A program made the translations under genes and the position numbers. A DNA stretch of 64,000 nt from Psychrobacter ciconiae (GTDB lineage Bacteria > Pseudomonadota > Gammaproteobacteria > Pseudomonadales > Moraxellaceae): NCBI RefSeq assembly GCF_904846055.1, contig NZ_CAJGYV010000001.1, positions 806,001-870,000 on the forward strand, given 5' to 3'. Each line of letters opens with the position of its first letter. Positions within the stretch are counted from its first letter, which is position 1. This document shows, in pieces, positions 33,250-43,175 of the stretch. A model generated the notes under the pieces. The model was given only the letters and a program-made list of their open reading frames with translations, was not told where the DNA came from and ran no database searches.

Positions 33250-35016
33250 CTACTCCAGTCCTTCCATTTTGCGAAGCTCTTTTCGCAGGATTTTACCGAC
33301 GTTTGATTTTGGCAGCTCGTCAACAAACTGAACGTGGCGCGGGCGTTTGTAGCCGGTCAGTTGCTTTTTACCAAATTCAAGCAGCTCATCTTCGGTCACG
33401 TTGCCTTTTTTGACCACAAAAATCTTTGGATCTTCGCCGCGCTTGTCGCTTGGGATGCCAATGGCGCCAACCTCTTTTACCGCCGGATGCTCGCTCATCG
33501 CCTCTTCAATCTCGTTGGGATAAACATTAAACCCCGACACCAAAATCATGTCTTTTTTACGGTCAACGATTTTGATAAAGCCTTTTTCATCCATGATGCC
33601 AATGTCGCCAGTTTTTAGGTAGCCGGATTTGGTAAAGGTTTTTTCGGTTTCATCAGGGCGATTTTGATAAGCAATCATCACCTGCGGACCTTTCACACAA
33701 ATTTCACCGCGCTCGCCAAGCGGCAGCTCTTTTTCATCATCATCAATCAAAATAATGTCCGTGCTTGACGCTGGAATGCCGATTTTTCCGGTAAATTCGG
33801 CAATGGTCATCGGGTTAAAGGCAACCACAGGGGAGGTTTCAGACAAGCCGTAACCTTCGACAATCGGCAGCCCTGTGATTTGATGCCACTGCTTAGCAAC
33901 GCTTGGCAATACCGACATGCCGCCGCCAATGGCTGCTTTTAAGTTGGAAAAATCAAGCTCGGCAAAGTTTTTGTGACCCACCAAAGCATTAAATAAGGTG
34001 TTTACCGCGGGAATGAATGCCGGTTTGTATTTGCTCATTTGCTTAATCATACCGTCCAAATCACGCGGGTTTGGAATAAGTAGCCCCGCGTAACCTTCAT
34101 ACATGCTGTACATACCGCAAACCATAAACGAGAACACATGATACAGCGGCAGCGCCGTTAAAATCACATCGTCAGCATTGGGGTCGTCTTCAAAGGCGCT
34201 TTCCATCAGCGCGCGGATTTGCAGCATATTGGCAACGAGGTTGCCGTGGCTGAGCATCGCACCTTTAGCAACGCCAGTCGTGCCGCCGGTATATTGAAGC
34301 AGCGCCACATCGCTTAAATTTAAGTCAGGACGTTTATATTTGCTTGCCGATACGGCGTTTAACACGTGCTTAAAGCTTTGGCTGTCAGGCAAGCTATATT
34401 TTGGAATCATTTTTTTGATATGGCGGGCGACCATGTTAATCACCAAGCCTTTTGCCATGCCAAACATATCGCCAAGCTTGCAGACAATCACCTGTTCAAC
34501 TGCGCCTTTATTTTGGGCGTCTTGATAAGTTTTGGCAAAGTTTTCAACGATAAACAGCACTTTAGCGCCTGAGTCTTTCAGCTGATGCGACAGCTCGCGG
34601 CTGGTATATAAAGGGTTGACGTTAACAAGGGTTAATCCTGCGCGAATAACCCCAAGCGCAATAATCGGATATTGCAGCAAATTTGGCATCATTACCGCGA
34701 CTTTATCGCCTTTTTCGAGTCCTAAAGACTGCAAATAACTGGCAATTTGGCGGCTGAACAAATCCAGCTGCTTGTAGCTGATGCTTTCATCCATGCAAAT
34801 GTAGGCAGGCTTTTGACCATATCGGCGAAAATTGCGCTCAAACACTTCAAGTAAGGACGTGTTGTCGTCCGGCATGTCAATGGTCGGGCTGATATTGTAG
34901 CGCTCATAAGCATCAAGCCACGGGCGATTGCTTGGGATGTCCGGCATGGTTGGAAACGCAGTTGCTTCAGCTTTGGTTGAGGATGGGTGATGGTTTGAGT
35001 GATCAGGCTGAGTCAT
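33250..35016 (-). CDS. fadD: long-chain fatty-acid--CoA ligase, copy 1
   Basis: 588 residues from the ATG at 35016, close to E. coli FadD (561). It activates fatty acids with ATP and CoA at the inner membrane. The P-loop-like AMP motif is YTGGTTGVAKGAMLSH; EGYGLSETSPVV is the A5 motif, and the hinge region is YLKTGDIGIMDEKGF ... DRKKDMILVSGFNVYP. The catalytic Lys is in KSNVGKILRKEL. An in-frame codon further upstream (35112) would add a hydrophobic N-terminus with no site and is rejected. It lies 235 bases downstream of a second fadD; the two are paralogues. Confidence 0.94.
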   Translation of the reverse strand: MTQPDHSNHHPSSTKAEATAFPTMPDIPSNRPWLDAYERYNISPTIDMPDDNTSLLEVFERNFRRYGQKPAYICMDESISYKQLDLFSRQIASYLQSLGLEKGDKVAVMMPNLLQYPIIALGVIRAGLTLVNVNPLYTSRELSHQLKDSGAKVLFIVENFAKTYQDAQNKGAVEQVIVCKLGDMFGMAKGLVINMVARHIKKMIPKYSLPDSQSFKHVLNAVSASKYKRPDLNLSDVALLQYTGGTTGVAKGAMLSHGNLVANMLQIRALMESAFEDDPNADDVILTALPLYHVFSFMVCGMYSMYEGYAGLLIPNPRDLDGMIKQMSKYKPAFIPAVNTLFNALVGHKNFAELDFSNLKAAIGGGMSVLPSVAKQWHQITGLPIVEGYGLSETSPVVAFNPMTIAEFTGKIGIPASSTDIILIDDDEKELPLGERGEICVKGPQVMIAYQNRPDETEKTFTKSGYLKTGDIGIMDEKGFIKIVDRKKDMILVSGFNVYPNEIEEAMSEHPAVKEVGAIGIPSDKRGEDPKIFVVKKGNVTEDELLEFGKKQLTGYKRPRHVQFVDELPKSNVGKILRKELRKMEGLE

Positions 35017-35251
35017 AGCAGGTTTCCAAAAAGATAAAAAAAGTTTGAACCGTAAAAAAAGTAATAAAAAATGGGACAATGAAAAATAATAGCATAATCG
35101 AAAAAACGGCAAAGTTCAGCCCCGCCTTGTGATAATTTGTGAACTCATCAGCCGGTACAAATTACCGCTTATCCGCAAAATCACCAAGCTGTGCTGAACT
35201 TATTTTCAATGCCAACCGCTAATCGGTCACGAAGTCCGTTTAAATCACCGA

Positions 35252-36988
35252 TTAAGATGCCGCTTTGGTTTTATTTTCCTCTAGCGCCCGTAAGTCTTTT
35301 CGCAAGATTTTACCGACGTTGGATTTGGGCAATTCATCGATAAATTCAACATAGCGCGGCCGCTTATAGCCGGTGAGATTTTGTTTGGCATAAGCTAAAA
35401 CGTCCTCCGCCGTTAAGCTGTCATCTTTTCTGACCACAAAAATTTTGGGAACTTCGCCGCTTTTTTCATCTTCCACGCCGATGACGCCGCATTCTAAAAT
35501 CTTCGGATGAGCCGCCATCACGTCTTCAACTTCGTTGGGATACACGTTAAATCCGGACACCAAAATCATGTCTTTTTTGCGGTCAACGATGCTGACAAAA
35601 CCCGAGTCATCCATAATGCCAATGTCGCCGGTGCGGAAATAGCCATCTTCGGTCATCACCTCGCGCGTCGCCTCCTCGCGGTTCCAGTAGCCTTTCATGA
35701 CTTGTGGACCACGAACGCAAATCTCACCGCGCTCGCCAAGCGGCACTTCATTGCCCTCGTCATCTAAAATTGCCACATCGGTATCGGGCATCGGAATACC
35801 AATCGTTCCACCAAAGCTGGCTTGGTTGGCAGGGTTTGCCGTCGCAACGGGAGAGGTTTCGGACAAGCCATAACCTTGAACGATGATGTTACCCGTGATT
35901 TGACGCCACTTTTCGGCGGTCGGTTTTAGCACCGCCATGCCGCCGCCCATCGACATTTTCAGCTTGCTGTGGTCCATGGCTTTAAATTCGTCGTTGTTGG
36001 CGAGCGCATTAAATAATGTATTAACCGCAGGGAAAAACGCTGGTGGATATTTTTTGTAATCTTTTAATAAGCTTTTAAGGTCGCGCGGATTGGGAACAAG
36101 TAGCCCAACGCAGCCGCGATAGATGCCAAACATCCCGCAAACCGTAAATGAGAAAATATGATACAGCGGCAGCGCGGTCAAAATAACGGGCTGCTCGCCT
36201 TTATGGTCAAATTCATCAAAGGCACTTCCTAAAAAGGTGTCGCATTGAATCAGGTTTGCCACCAAGTTTTTATGAGTGAGCATCGCGCCTTTGGCAACGC
36301 CGGTGGTGCCGCCGGTATATTGCAACACGGCAATGTCGTTCAGCCCGATATGGCTTGGGCGCTTATATTTACTGGCGCCAACTTCATGAAGCGCTTGCTT
36401 AAAGCTGACGCTTCCGGCGATGTTATATTTTGGCACGAGTTTTTTGACGTGACGGACGACGGTATTGACCACAAAGCCTTTCAGACTTCCCATCAAGTCG
36501 CCCATATTGGTGATAACCACATGGTCAACCATTTTTTTACCGATGTCTTGATAGGTTTTGGCAAAGTTTTCAACCAAAATCAGCGCTTTACTGTCCGAGT
36601 CCTTTAATTGATGCTCAAGTTCATGCTTGGTATAAAGGGGATTGACGTTCACAAGGGTCAGCCCTGCCCGCAATACGCCAATGATGGCAACCGGAAGCTG
36701 CAAAATATTGGGCATCATGACCGCCACTTTATCGCCTTTTTTTAGCCCCAAAGATTGCAGGTACGCCGCCATTTGCCGACTGTATAAATCAAGCTCTTGA
36801 AAGCTGATACTTGACCCCATACAAACAAACGCGGTTTTGTCGCCAAATTTGGCAAAGCTTGTCTCAAAAATGTCGATAAGCGAGGTATTGTCCGGTGGCA
36901 GCTGAATGTCATAGTTGAGCCCAAGCGCCTCATAGGTCTTAAGCCAAACTTTATCGTCATGGCGGGTGCCAACGCTTTGATTTTCCAT
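35252..36988 (-). CDS. fadD: long-chain fatty-acid--CoA ligase, copy 2
   Basis: 578 residues. Same motif set as the neighbour: YTGGTTGVAKGAMLTH, VQGYGLSETSPVA, YFRTGDIGIMDDSGF, DRKKDMILVSGFNVYP and the catalytic-Lys end KSNVGKILRKDL. The two proteins are clearly paralogous but diverged over most of their length, as in the fadD1/fadD2 pair of pseudomonads, where the copies differ in chain-length preference. The ATG at 36988 follows GGAG with 6 bases; the ATG at 36994 abuts the site and is less likely. Confidence 0.94.
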   Translation of the reverse strand: MENQSVGTRHDDKVWLKTYEALGLNYDIQLPPDNTSLIDIFETSFAKFGDKTAFVCMGSSISFQELDLYSRQMAAYLQSLGLKKGDKVAVMMPNILQLPVAIIGVLRAGLTLVNVNPLYTKHELEHQLKDSDSKALILVENFAKTYQDIGKKMVDHVVITNMGDLMGSLKGFVVNTVVRHVKKLVPKYNIAGSVSFKQALHEVGASKYKRPSHIGLNDIAVLQYTGGTTGVAKGAMLTHKNLVANLIQCDTFLGSAFDEFDHKGEQPVILTALPLYHIFSFTVCGMFGIYRGCVGLLVPNPRDLKSLLKDYKKYPPAFFPAVNTLFNALANNDEFKAMDHSKLKMSMGGGMAVLKPTAEKWRQITGNIIVQGYGLSETSPVATANPANQASFGGTIGIPMPDTDVAILDDEGNEVPLGERGEICVRGPQVMKGYWNREEATREVMTEDGYFRTGDIGIMDDSGFVSIVDRKKDMILVSGFNVYPNEVEDVMAAHPKILECGVIGVEDEKSGEVPKIFVVRKDDSLTAEDVLAYAKQNLTGYKRPRYVEFIDELPKSNVGKILRKDLRALEENKTKAAS

Positions 36989-37330
36989 AATCATCTCCTA
37001 AATTATTGTTATAACTTGCTCCTTTGCCCTTTAACATACACACTTTAGGGAGTGGACTCAATACCAAAGATTGCTTGCTGAGTTTGCAAAGAAGATTGAC
37101 AGCGTTTGACTGTTTTTTTAATGAAAATCCATCAAATATAGTTAATCAAAAATAAAAGTGATGTAACTTTTAGAAACGCTCAACTGGTATAAATTTTTTT
37201 TGCTTGCTGTTCGCAAGCTCACAGAGGCTACAAAAAATTCATCCTAGCATCGCTGTATTACGCTTATGTGAGATTGACTATAATAAAAAACCATGCCGCA
37301 ATTGATCGCAGCATGGCTTGTCTAGCTTGA
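36989..37330. other. intergenic region upstream of fadD copy 2
   Basis: 342 bases between two minus-strand genes. It holds the terminator of the VWA lipoprotein gene (37285-37316) and, nearer to fadD, AT-rich sequence that must carry its promoter. No FadR-like operator was recognised with confidence. Confidence 0.6.
37285..37316 (-). terminator. terminator after the VWA lipoprotein gene
   Basis: On the minus strand an 11-bp stem (CCATGC/GCATGG plus an inner TGCGA/TTGCG with two G-T pairs), TCAA loop, followed by six T. It sits 14 bases after the stop. Confidence 0.85.
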
Positions 37331-39115
37331 TTAACGGTTGGCAGCGGCATCTGTTGGTGATAGCGCTTCGGCAAGATCAAGCAATTGCACAAAGTTGCGC
37401 CGAAGCCCATTGGGGTCAGTGGCGCTTTGGGCGCTTAAGCTTTGATTGGCTAAGCGTTTACTGTCGCTAAATTTCCAATTGTTAATATAGTCACTGCCTT
37501 GCAATTTTTGACCAAAGCCGGCAACGGCAATCGCAAATTGGGTATCGGGGTGAGCGCGGCTGATAGCAACGCCATTGTTTGCCAAAATCGGCAGCTCGAC
37601 CAATTGCGATCGCGCTTCAGGGGTCAGCTTATAGCGAACTTTTAAATAGCCCATCTCAGACGATTTGGCTTTTATCGCCGGATTAAGCACTTGCGGTTTG
37701 GCGTAGCGGCGCGAATCAACGCTGCCTTTTTGCCCTTTTGGGGTGACTTCAAACAGCGCGACCACCGATTTTCCGGCGCCGATTTCGCCGGCATCTACTT
37801 TGTCATTGCTAAAGTCAGCTTCATTGAGCAAGCGATTTTCATAGCCAATTAATCGCCACTCACTCACCGCGTCGGGGTTAAATTCAAGCTGAATTTTGAC
37901 GTCACTTGCCACTGTATTAAAGGTGGAGGCAAGCTCATCGCTAAAGACTTTTTTGGCTTCCATCAGGCTGTCGATATAGCTGTAATTGCCGTTGCCACTG
38001 TCCGCCATTTGCTCCATCATAAAATCATTTAAATTACCGCGACCAAAGCCGACGGTGGACAGCGATATGCCGCGACTGCGATTGGCTTTGACCAAATCAA
38101 GCATTTCCTCAACGCTGCTAATGCCCACGTTAAAGTCGCCATCGGTCAGCATTAAAATGCGGTTGATGCCGTTTTTTTTCAGGGATTTTTGCGCTTCATT
38201 ATAAGCAAGTTTGAGCGCGTCCTCGCCATTGGTGCTGCCTTCAGCTTGAAGGCTATTGATGGCGGCTTGGATTTTGCGCGTGTCATTACCACGCGTTGCC
38301 GGCAAAACGACTTCGGTTTCACCAGAGTAGCTGATAATGCTGATGGTGTCCTCAGCGCGAAGCTGTTTGCTAAGTAAGTTCAGCGCCGATTTGGCAAGTG
38401 GCAATTTGTCCGGCTCATCCATCGATCCTGAAACGTCCACCAAAAATACCAAATTTGACGGCGGGATTTTTTTGGTAAAGCTTAAACTATCCACCGCTTT
38501 GATACCGACTTTTAAGATTTGGTTGCCTTGATTGGACGCATTCCAAGGCGAGCTGACAAGCTCAGTCTCCACCACAAACGGCGCGCGCCCTAAGCGTTTG
38601 CTGTTGGCAAAGTCATAATTAAAATAGTTAATCATCTCCTCAACGCGAACGGCGTCACTAGGTGGCAAGCTACCCTCGTTGAGATAACGGCGAATGTTGG
38701 CGTAGCTTCCGGTATCGGTATCAATGGATAAGGTGGCAACTGGATTATCAAGGGTTCGCTGAATGGGATTGGCGATATTTTTTTGGTAATTGTCGCGGCT
38801 TTCTATGGTTGGTTCATAGTACGGCGGGGCGCTGACCACTTCCGCTGTGCTATATTCAACCATTGGCGCTGCCATATCGGCGTTGGCAACCTCGCTTGCC
38901 ACCTCGCTACTTTGACCTCGGCTGACGCTTTTTGAGCTGGTCGGCTCGCCCATGGTGTCGGACTTTTGAGCGCTACAAGCACTGAGCATGACTGCCATCA
39001 CCCCAAGATAAAGTGCTTGCTTTAATAACGGCGCTGATAAAAACGGATTTTTTAACAAAGATGAAGATTTAGAATGACAATTAACGCAGGCTTTGGAGCT
39101 TGAATAAGGATTCAT
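37331..39115 (-). CDS. von Willebrand factor A domain lipoprotein (YfbK-like)
   Basis: 594 residues. A lipobox L-S-A-C47 follows a hydrophobic segment (LGVMAVMLSAC) after an unusually long, Ser/Asn-rich N-region. The N-terminal VWA-associated domain (NIRRYLNEGSLPPSDAVRVEEMINYF) is followed by the VWA domain with a complete MIDAS motif (D227-x-S-x-S231, plus TN and TDGDFNVG), and a C-terminal DUF3520 region. Homologues are membrane-tethered Ca/Mg-binding proteins of unknown role. Start 39115 follows AAGGAGTATTACC; codons further upstream at 39169 lack a site. Divergent from parC. Confidence 0.88.
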   Translation of the reverse strand: MNPYSSSKACVNCHSKSSSLLKNPFLSAPLLKQALYLGVMAVMLSACSAQKSDTMGEPTSSKSVSRGQSSEVASEVANADMAAPMVEYSTAEVVSAPPYYEPTIESRDNYQKNIANPIQRTLDNPVATLSIDTDTGSYANIRRYLNEGSLPPSDAVRVEEMINYFNYDFANSKRLGRAPFVVETELVSSPWNASNQGNQILKVGIKAVDSLSFTKKIPPSNLVFLVDVSGSMDEPDKLPLAKSALNLLSKQLRAEDTISIISYSGETEVVLPATRGNDTRKIQAAINSLQAEGSTNGEDALKLAYNEAQKSLKKNGINRILMLTDGDFNVGISSVEEMLDLVKANRSRGISLSTVGFGRGNLNDFMMEQMADSGNGNYSYIDSLMEAKKVFSDELASTFNTVASDVKIQLEFNPDAVSEWRLIGYENRLLNEADFSNDKVDAGEIGAGKSVVALFEVTPKGQKGSVDSRRYAKPQVLNPAIKAKSSEMGYLKVRYKLTPEARSQLVELPILANNGVAISRAHPDTQFAIAVAGFGQKLQGSDYINNWKFSDSKRLANQSLSAQSATDPNGLRRNFVQLLDLAEALSPTDAAANR

Positions 39116-39454
39116 GGTAATACTCCTTAATGAGCGCAGAGCGGTCGACAATCTACTGAGTACCGTCAAAACTCAATCAGAGGGGCTTAATTTTATTGGA
39201 TAAATTATCAACAACGTTAACAAACAAAATTAAGATTTTATTGTATTTAATATAACGAATAAAGCCGATAAATGCTAATCATTCTTAGCGTTTTTTTGCG
39301 TCATCCCGCGTCGTTTATCCTCATTTTGCCCTTTTTAATTGCTATCAATTGCTTTACGATAGCGCCATTGCCCTGATTTGGGCGTTCTGTTTTTAACAGC
39401 CGAACTTAAAAAACCAGCTTTAAACAGCAAAAATTTAAAAAGTGAATGTTGATT
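39116..39454. other. divergent intergenic region between VWA lipoprotein and parC
   Basis: 339 bases; both promoters should lie here. It is AT-rich in the lipoprotein half and contains a Fur-box-like dyad at 39267-39289. No confident -35/-10 pair was fixed. Confidence 0.6.
39267..39289. promoter_or_regulatory. candidate Fur-box-like dyad
   Basis: GATAAATGCTAATCATTCTTAGC. Aligned to the 19-base classical Fur box it matches 13 positions, including the core TAATCATT, and contains the inverted repeat GCTAA / TTAGC. It is 153 bases from the lipoprotein start and 166 from parC. A following GTTTTTTT makes it also terminator-like on the plus strand, though no plus-strand gene precedes it. Confidence 0.35.
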
Positions 39455-41728
39455 ATGTCCGAAAGTGCTACTCTTGCTAACGATTCTTTTGAGTCACAAA
39501 CGCCATTGAACGAGGCAGTTGACTCGCGCTCGGTTGCCGAATTTACTGAGCAGGCGTACTTGAACTACGCGATGTACGTGATTATGGATCGCGCGCTACC
39601 TAACATTGCCGATGGGCTAAAACCAGTTCAGCGGCGCATCATTTATGCCATGAGCGAGCTTGGGTTAAAAGCGTCCGCCAAACCCAAAAAATCGGCGCGA
39701 ACGGTCGGCGACGTCCTTGGCAAATATCATCCGCACGGCGACATCGCCTGTTATGAAGCCATGGTATTGATGGCGCAGCCGTTCAGCTACCGTTATCCGC
39801 TCATCACCGGTCAAGGCAACTGGGGCAGCCCTGACGACCCAAAATCCTTTGCTGCCATGCGCTATACCGAAGCTAAAATGTCGGCTTATGCCAACACGCT
39901 GTTAAGTGAGCTTGGTCAAGGAACGGTGGATTGGCAAGATAACTTTGACGGCACAATGCAAGAGCCAACCACGTTGCCCGCGCGCTTGCCCAATATTTTA
40001 TTAAATGGTACCACTGGCATTGCCGTGGGTATGGCAACCGACATTCCGCCGCACAATTTAAACGAGGTCGTCCGCGCCGCCATTCGTTTGCTTAAAAATC
40101 CGGACTTAACCATTAAACAATTAACCCAGTCTATCTCTGCCCCTGACTTGCCCACTCGCGCTGAAATCATCACCAGTAAAAAAGACTTGCAAGCGATGTA
40201 TGAGCGCGGTCGCGGCAGCTATAAAATGCGCGCAACGTATCATATCGATGACAAAGAAAAAAACCTGATCATCATTGACGCGCTGCCCTATCAAGTCTCA
40301 GGAAGCAAAATCCAAGAGCAAATCGCGCGACTCATGGTGGACAAAAAACTGCCGTGGATTACCGACATTCATGACGAATCCGACCACGAAAACCCGTGCC
40401 GAATCGTGCTTGAGATGCGCTCAAGCCGCGTTGATGTTGAGCGCGTCATGAGCCATCTGTTTGCAAGTACCGACCTTGAGAGCAACTACCGCGTCAACAT
40501 GAACATGATCGGGCGAAACGGTAAGCCGCAGGTCAAAAATTTAAAAGAAATCCTTGCCGAATGGCTTGAGTGCCGCCGCGTCGTTGTCACCCGCCGCTTG
40601 AAGTTTCGTTTGGATAAAATCGATAAGCGCTTGCATATTTTAGCAGGCTTATTGATTGCCTATTTAAACATTGACGAGGTCATTAAAATCATCCGTGAAG
40701 AGGACGACCCAAAAGCCGCGCTCATGGCAACCTTTGGCTTAAGCGACATTCAAGCCGGCGCAATTTTGGACATTCGCTTACGCCAACTTGCCAAACTTGA
40801 GGAAATGGCGCTCAAAGGCGAACAAGATGAGTTAAGCCGCGAGCGCGCCACCATTCAAGAGCACTTGAACAATCCTGCCAGCCTTACGCAATTGATGATT
40901 GATGAAATGACGGACGACATGAAAGCTCATGGCGACAACCGAATGTCGCAGCTTATCGAGCGTGATGAGGCGCAAGCGCTCAAAGACTCCGACCTCATGC
41001 CAAGCGAGCCCATCACTGCTGTACTGTCAAAAGCGGGCTGGATCCGCGCGGCAAAAGGTCACGACGTTGACCCGCGCGGTATGAGCTTTCGCGCTGGCGA
41101 CAGCTATCAGGCGCACTCGCGCAGCAAGTCCAACGCCAAAATTATGGTTCTTGACAGCACCGGTCGCAGCTACAGTGTTGACGCTCATAGTCTTGCGTCC
41201 GCTCGCGGTCAAGGCGACCCGTTAACCAGCGTCTTAAAGCCGCCGTCTGGCGCAAACTTTGAGCAGCTATTATCCGGCGGCACGGATGAGCGCATCGTTC
41301 TTGCCAGCGCAAACGGTTACGGCTTTATCAATACGCTTGGCAACTTGGACACCAACCAAAAATCAGGTAAAAGCATCATTAACTTAAATGGTAGTCGATT
41401 GCTTCCGGTTGCGACGCTAAACACAGTAGCAAATCCTGACCACTTGGCAGTCACCACGGACGCCGGATACTTGCTGATTTTCCCACTGGATGAGCTGCCC
41501 ACCCAAGCTCGCGGCAAAGGCAACAAATTGATTGATTTAAAAGAGGGCGAAAATGTCATCAGCATCACACCGATGGCGCTCACCGACAGCCTTGTCATCA
41601 CTGCAGGAAAGCGCCACGTGACTTTAAAGCCAAGCGATTTGGCAAACTATCAAGGGTCGCGCGCGGCTCGGGGCAGTAAACTGCCAAGGGGCTTTCAAAA
41701 TGTGAGTGAGGTTTTGGTGGCTGAATAA
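39455..41728 (+). CDS. parC: DNA topoisomerase IV subunit A
   Basis: 757 residues. Decatenates daughter chromosomes with ParE. The catalytic Tyr region is [11 protein letters not shown], and the C-terminal beta-pinwheel is of the shorter ParC type. The quinolone-resistance region reads [14 protein letters not shown]: the residue equivalent to E. coli Ser80 is Ile (codon ATC at 39743-39745), while the Glu84 equivalent is retained. In E. coli Ser80Ile is a well-known quinolone-resistance substitution; whether Ile is ancestral here is unknown. ATG 39455 is preferred over 39446 by spacing to a weak AAGTGA. A terminator shared with the convergent gene follows. Confidence 0.96.
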   Translation: MSESATLANDSFESQTPLNEAVDSRSVAEFTEQAYLNYAMYVIMDRALPNIADGLKPVQRRIIYAMSELGLKASAKPKKSARTVGDVLGKYHPHGDIACYEAMVLMAQPFSYRYPLITGQGNWGSPDDPKSFAAMRYTEAKMSAYANTLLSELGQGTVDWQDNFDGTMQEPTTLPARLPNILLNGTTGIAVGMATDIPPHNLNEVVRAAIRLLKNPDLTIKQLTQSISAPDLPTRAEIITSKKDLQAMYERGRGSYKMRATYHIDDKEKNLIIIDALPYQVSGSKIQEQIARLMVDKKLPWITDIHDESDHENPCRIVLEMRSSRVDVERVMSHLFASTDLESNYRVNMNMIGRNGKPQVKNLKEILAEWLECRRVVVTRRLKFRLDKIDKRLHILAGLLIAYLNIDEVIKIIREEDDPKAALMATFGLSDIQAGAILDIRLRQLAKLEEMALKGEQDELSRERATIQEHLNNPASLTQLMIDEMTDDMKAHGDNRMSQLIERDEAQALKDSDLMPSEPITAVLSKAGWIRAAKGHDVDPRGMSFRAGDSYQAHSRSKSNAKIMVLDSTGRSYSVDAHSLASARGQGDPLTSVLKPPSGANFEQLLSGGTDERIVLASANGYGFINTLGNLDTNQKSGKSIINLNGSRLLPVATLNTVANPDHLAVTTDAGYLLIFPLDELPTQARGKGNKLIDLKEGENVISITPMALTDSLVITAGKRHVTLKPSDLANYQGSRAARGSKLPRGFQNVSEVLVAE

Positions 41729-41736
41729 CCATTTAG

Positions 41737-41779
41737 GGTCAGGTTAAGCGACTACTGCCGAATTAACCTGACCTTATTT
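41737..41779. terminator. terminator after parC
   Basis: Perfect 11-bp stem GGTCAGGTTAA / TTAACCTGACC with a 15-base loop, followed by TTATTT. It also serves the minus-strand neighbour. Confidence 0.7.
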
Positions 41780-41789
41780 CATGATTTAT

Positions 41790-42227
41790 TTAAACACTAA
41801 AATGAGCATAAACTTGCGCAAAAATGATGAACATTGCTGCGATGATCCAATATTGAATTCGCGGCTCAGGGCGGTAAATGATAAACTGGCATGGATTTTT
41901 GGGATTAATATATATCGTTACGGCATCTATTTTTGCCAAAAAATCTTGCATTGCCGCTTTGTCTTTAAAGGAAAACTTATCCCATCGAAAGTAAAGCTCG
42001 CCAGAGATAGATTTGTGGTTATAATCGGTGGTAAAAGAGATATAAGGCTCGTGAAGCTTCATCAATCCTGCCATCTCAACAAGTCTTTCCCTATAGATAA
42101 TTTCTTTATTCAAATCATAAATAACTCGTTTGTCCCAAATTTTGCCAAAAATAAATGCGGTTAGCCTATCCTTAAGGGCGATAAGAACGAAAATAGCGGA
42201 TAACGTGTATAATACGGCTAACTCCAA
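41790..42227 (-). CDS. small membrane protein, unrecognised, TTG start
   Basis: 145 residues, not recognised. A hydrophobic N-terminal segment (AVLYTLSAIFVLIAL, about residues 4-18) and a C-terminal one (WIIAAMFIIFAQVYA, about 126-140) bracket a ~100-residue soluble part rich in Lys, Tyr and Phe. The start is TTG at 42225-42227, with a perfect AAGGAG six bases upstream, so it is well supported despite the rare codon. Base composition is more AT-rich than the flanking genes, hinting at acquired or fast-evolving DNA. Single gene between parC and a HAD phosphatase gene. Confidence 0.68.
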   Translation of the reverse strand: MELAVLYTLSAIFVLIALKDRLTAFIFGKIWDKRVIYDLNKEIIYRERLVEMAGLMKLHEPYISFTTDYNHKSISGELYFRWDKFSFKDKAAMQDFLAKIDAVTIYINPKNPCQFIIYRPEPRIQYWIIAAMFIIFAQVYAHFSV

Positions 42228-42353
42228 AACTATCTCCTTGATTTAAAAAGATATTCACTTTAAATTGCTTTAAACCCTCGTTAAATATCAATAAAATACA
42301 AACTAAAGTTTATTATAGCTGATAAAAAGCTGCTTTGATATAAAAGGACGCCC

Positions 42354-43175
42354 ATGCCAACCCTAACCATCGCCACCGAAAAAATCACCGTTCCCACCCC
42401 AAAGATGATTTTTTTTGACATCGACGACACCTTAAGCCGAAACGGTAAAATCGCCCCAAACAACAAAGCAACCCTCGAGGCGCTTGCCGATACCGACATC
42501 AAGCTTGTCATCTCAACCGGTCGCTCTAAAGTCATCTTGCCGCCCGACATCACCGAATTGCTTGACGCCGGCATTTTGGACGCCATCATCTGCATGAATG
42601 GTCAATACAGCTTTGACAATGAGCGCATCATCAGCCACTACCCGCTAACGGCGGCGCAAGCGACCACCATCGCCGACCTTTGTAATCAAAGCGGCTTGGT
42701 CTATAAGTTCGACGCCGAATCACAAATCGTTTGGTCGGATGAGCACGAATGGCAAACCACCTACCACGACAAAATCAAAAGCTGCAGCATCATCGACCCC
42801 GACTACTGCAGATTTAACACCGTTTATCAATGCTCGGTATTTTTTGACAATCAAGACGAAAAAATGCAGGACGTTAAATTTGACCGTCATGCGCTAAAAC
42901 TGGTGCACTGGCATCCGATTGTGGGCGATATTTTGCCGATTGATGCCTCAAAAGCGCGTGGCATTTTGGACGTTTGCAAGCATTTTTCGGTCGATGCAAG
43001 CGACTGCATGGCGTTTGGCGATGGGCTAAACGATTTAGAAATGTTTGATTTGGTGGGTTTTGCGGTGGCAATGGGTGACGGCAAAGACGAGTTAAAAGCT
43101 CGCGCAAATTTAATCACTGGTAGCATTGAAGAAAACGGCATTCAAAACGTGGTTGAGCATTTTTTAGCAAGCTAA
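42354..43175 (+). CDS. HAD-superfamily hydrolase, Cof/IIB type
   Basis: 273 residues. Nucleophile motif FFDIDDTLSRNG at about residues 22-33, the Thr/Ser motif VISTGRSK, and the Mg-binding AFGDGLNDLEMF near residue 222, with the IIB cap between. Cof-type enzymes dephosphorylate sugar phosphates, pyridoxal phosphate or flavin intermediates; the substrate here is unknown. The start follows AAAAGGACGCCC. Its stop codon overlaps that of the convergent gene. Confidence 0.9.
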   Translation: MPTLTIATEKITVPTPKMIFFDIDDTLSRNGKIAPNNKATLEALADTDIKLVISTGRSKVILPPDITELLDAGILDAIICMNGQYSFDNERIISHYPLTAAQATTIADLCNQSGLVYKFDAESQIVWSDEHEWQTTYHDKIKSCSIIDPDYCRFNTVYQCSVFFDNQDEKMQDVKFDRHALKLVHWHPIVGDILPIDASKARGILDVCKHFSVDASDCMAFGDGLNDLEMFDLVGFAVAMGDGKDELKARANLITGSIEENGIQNVVEHFLAS

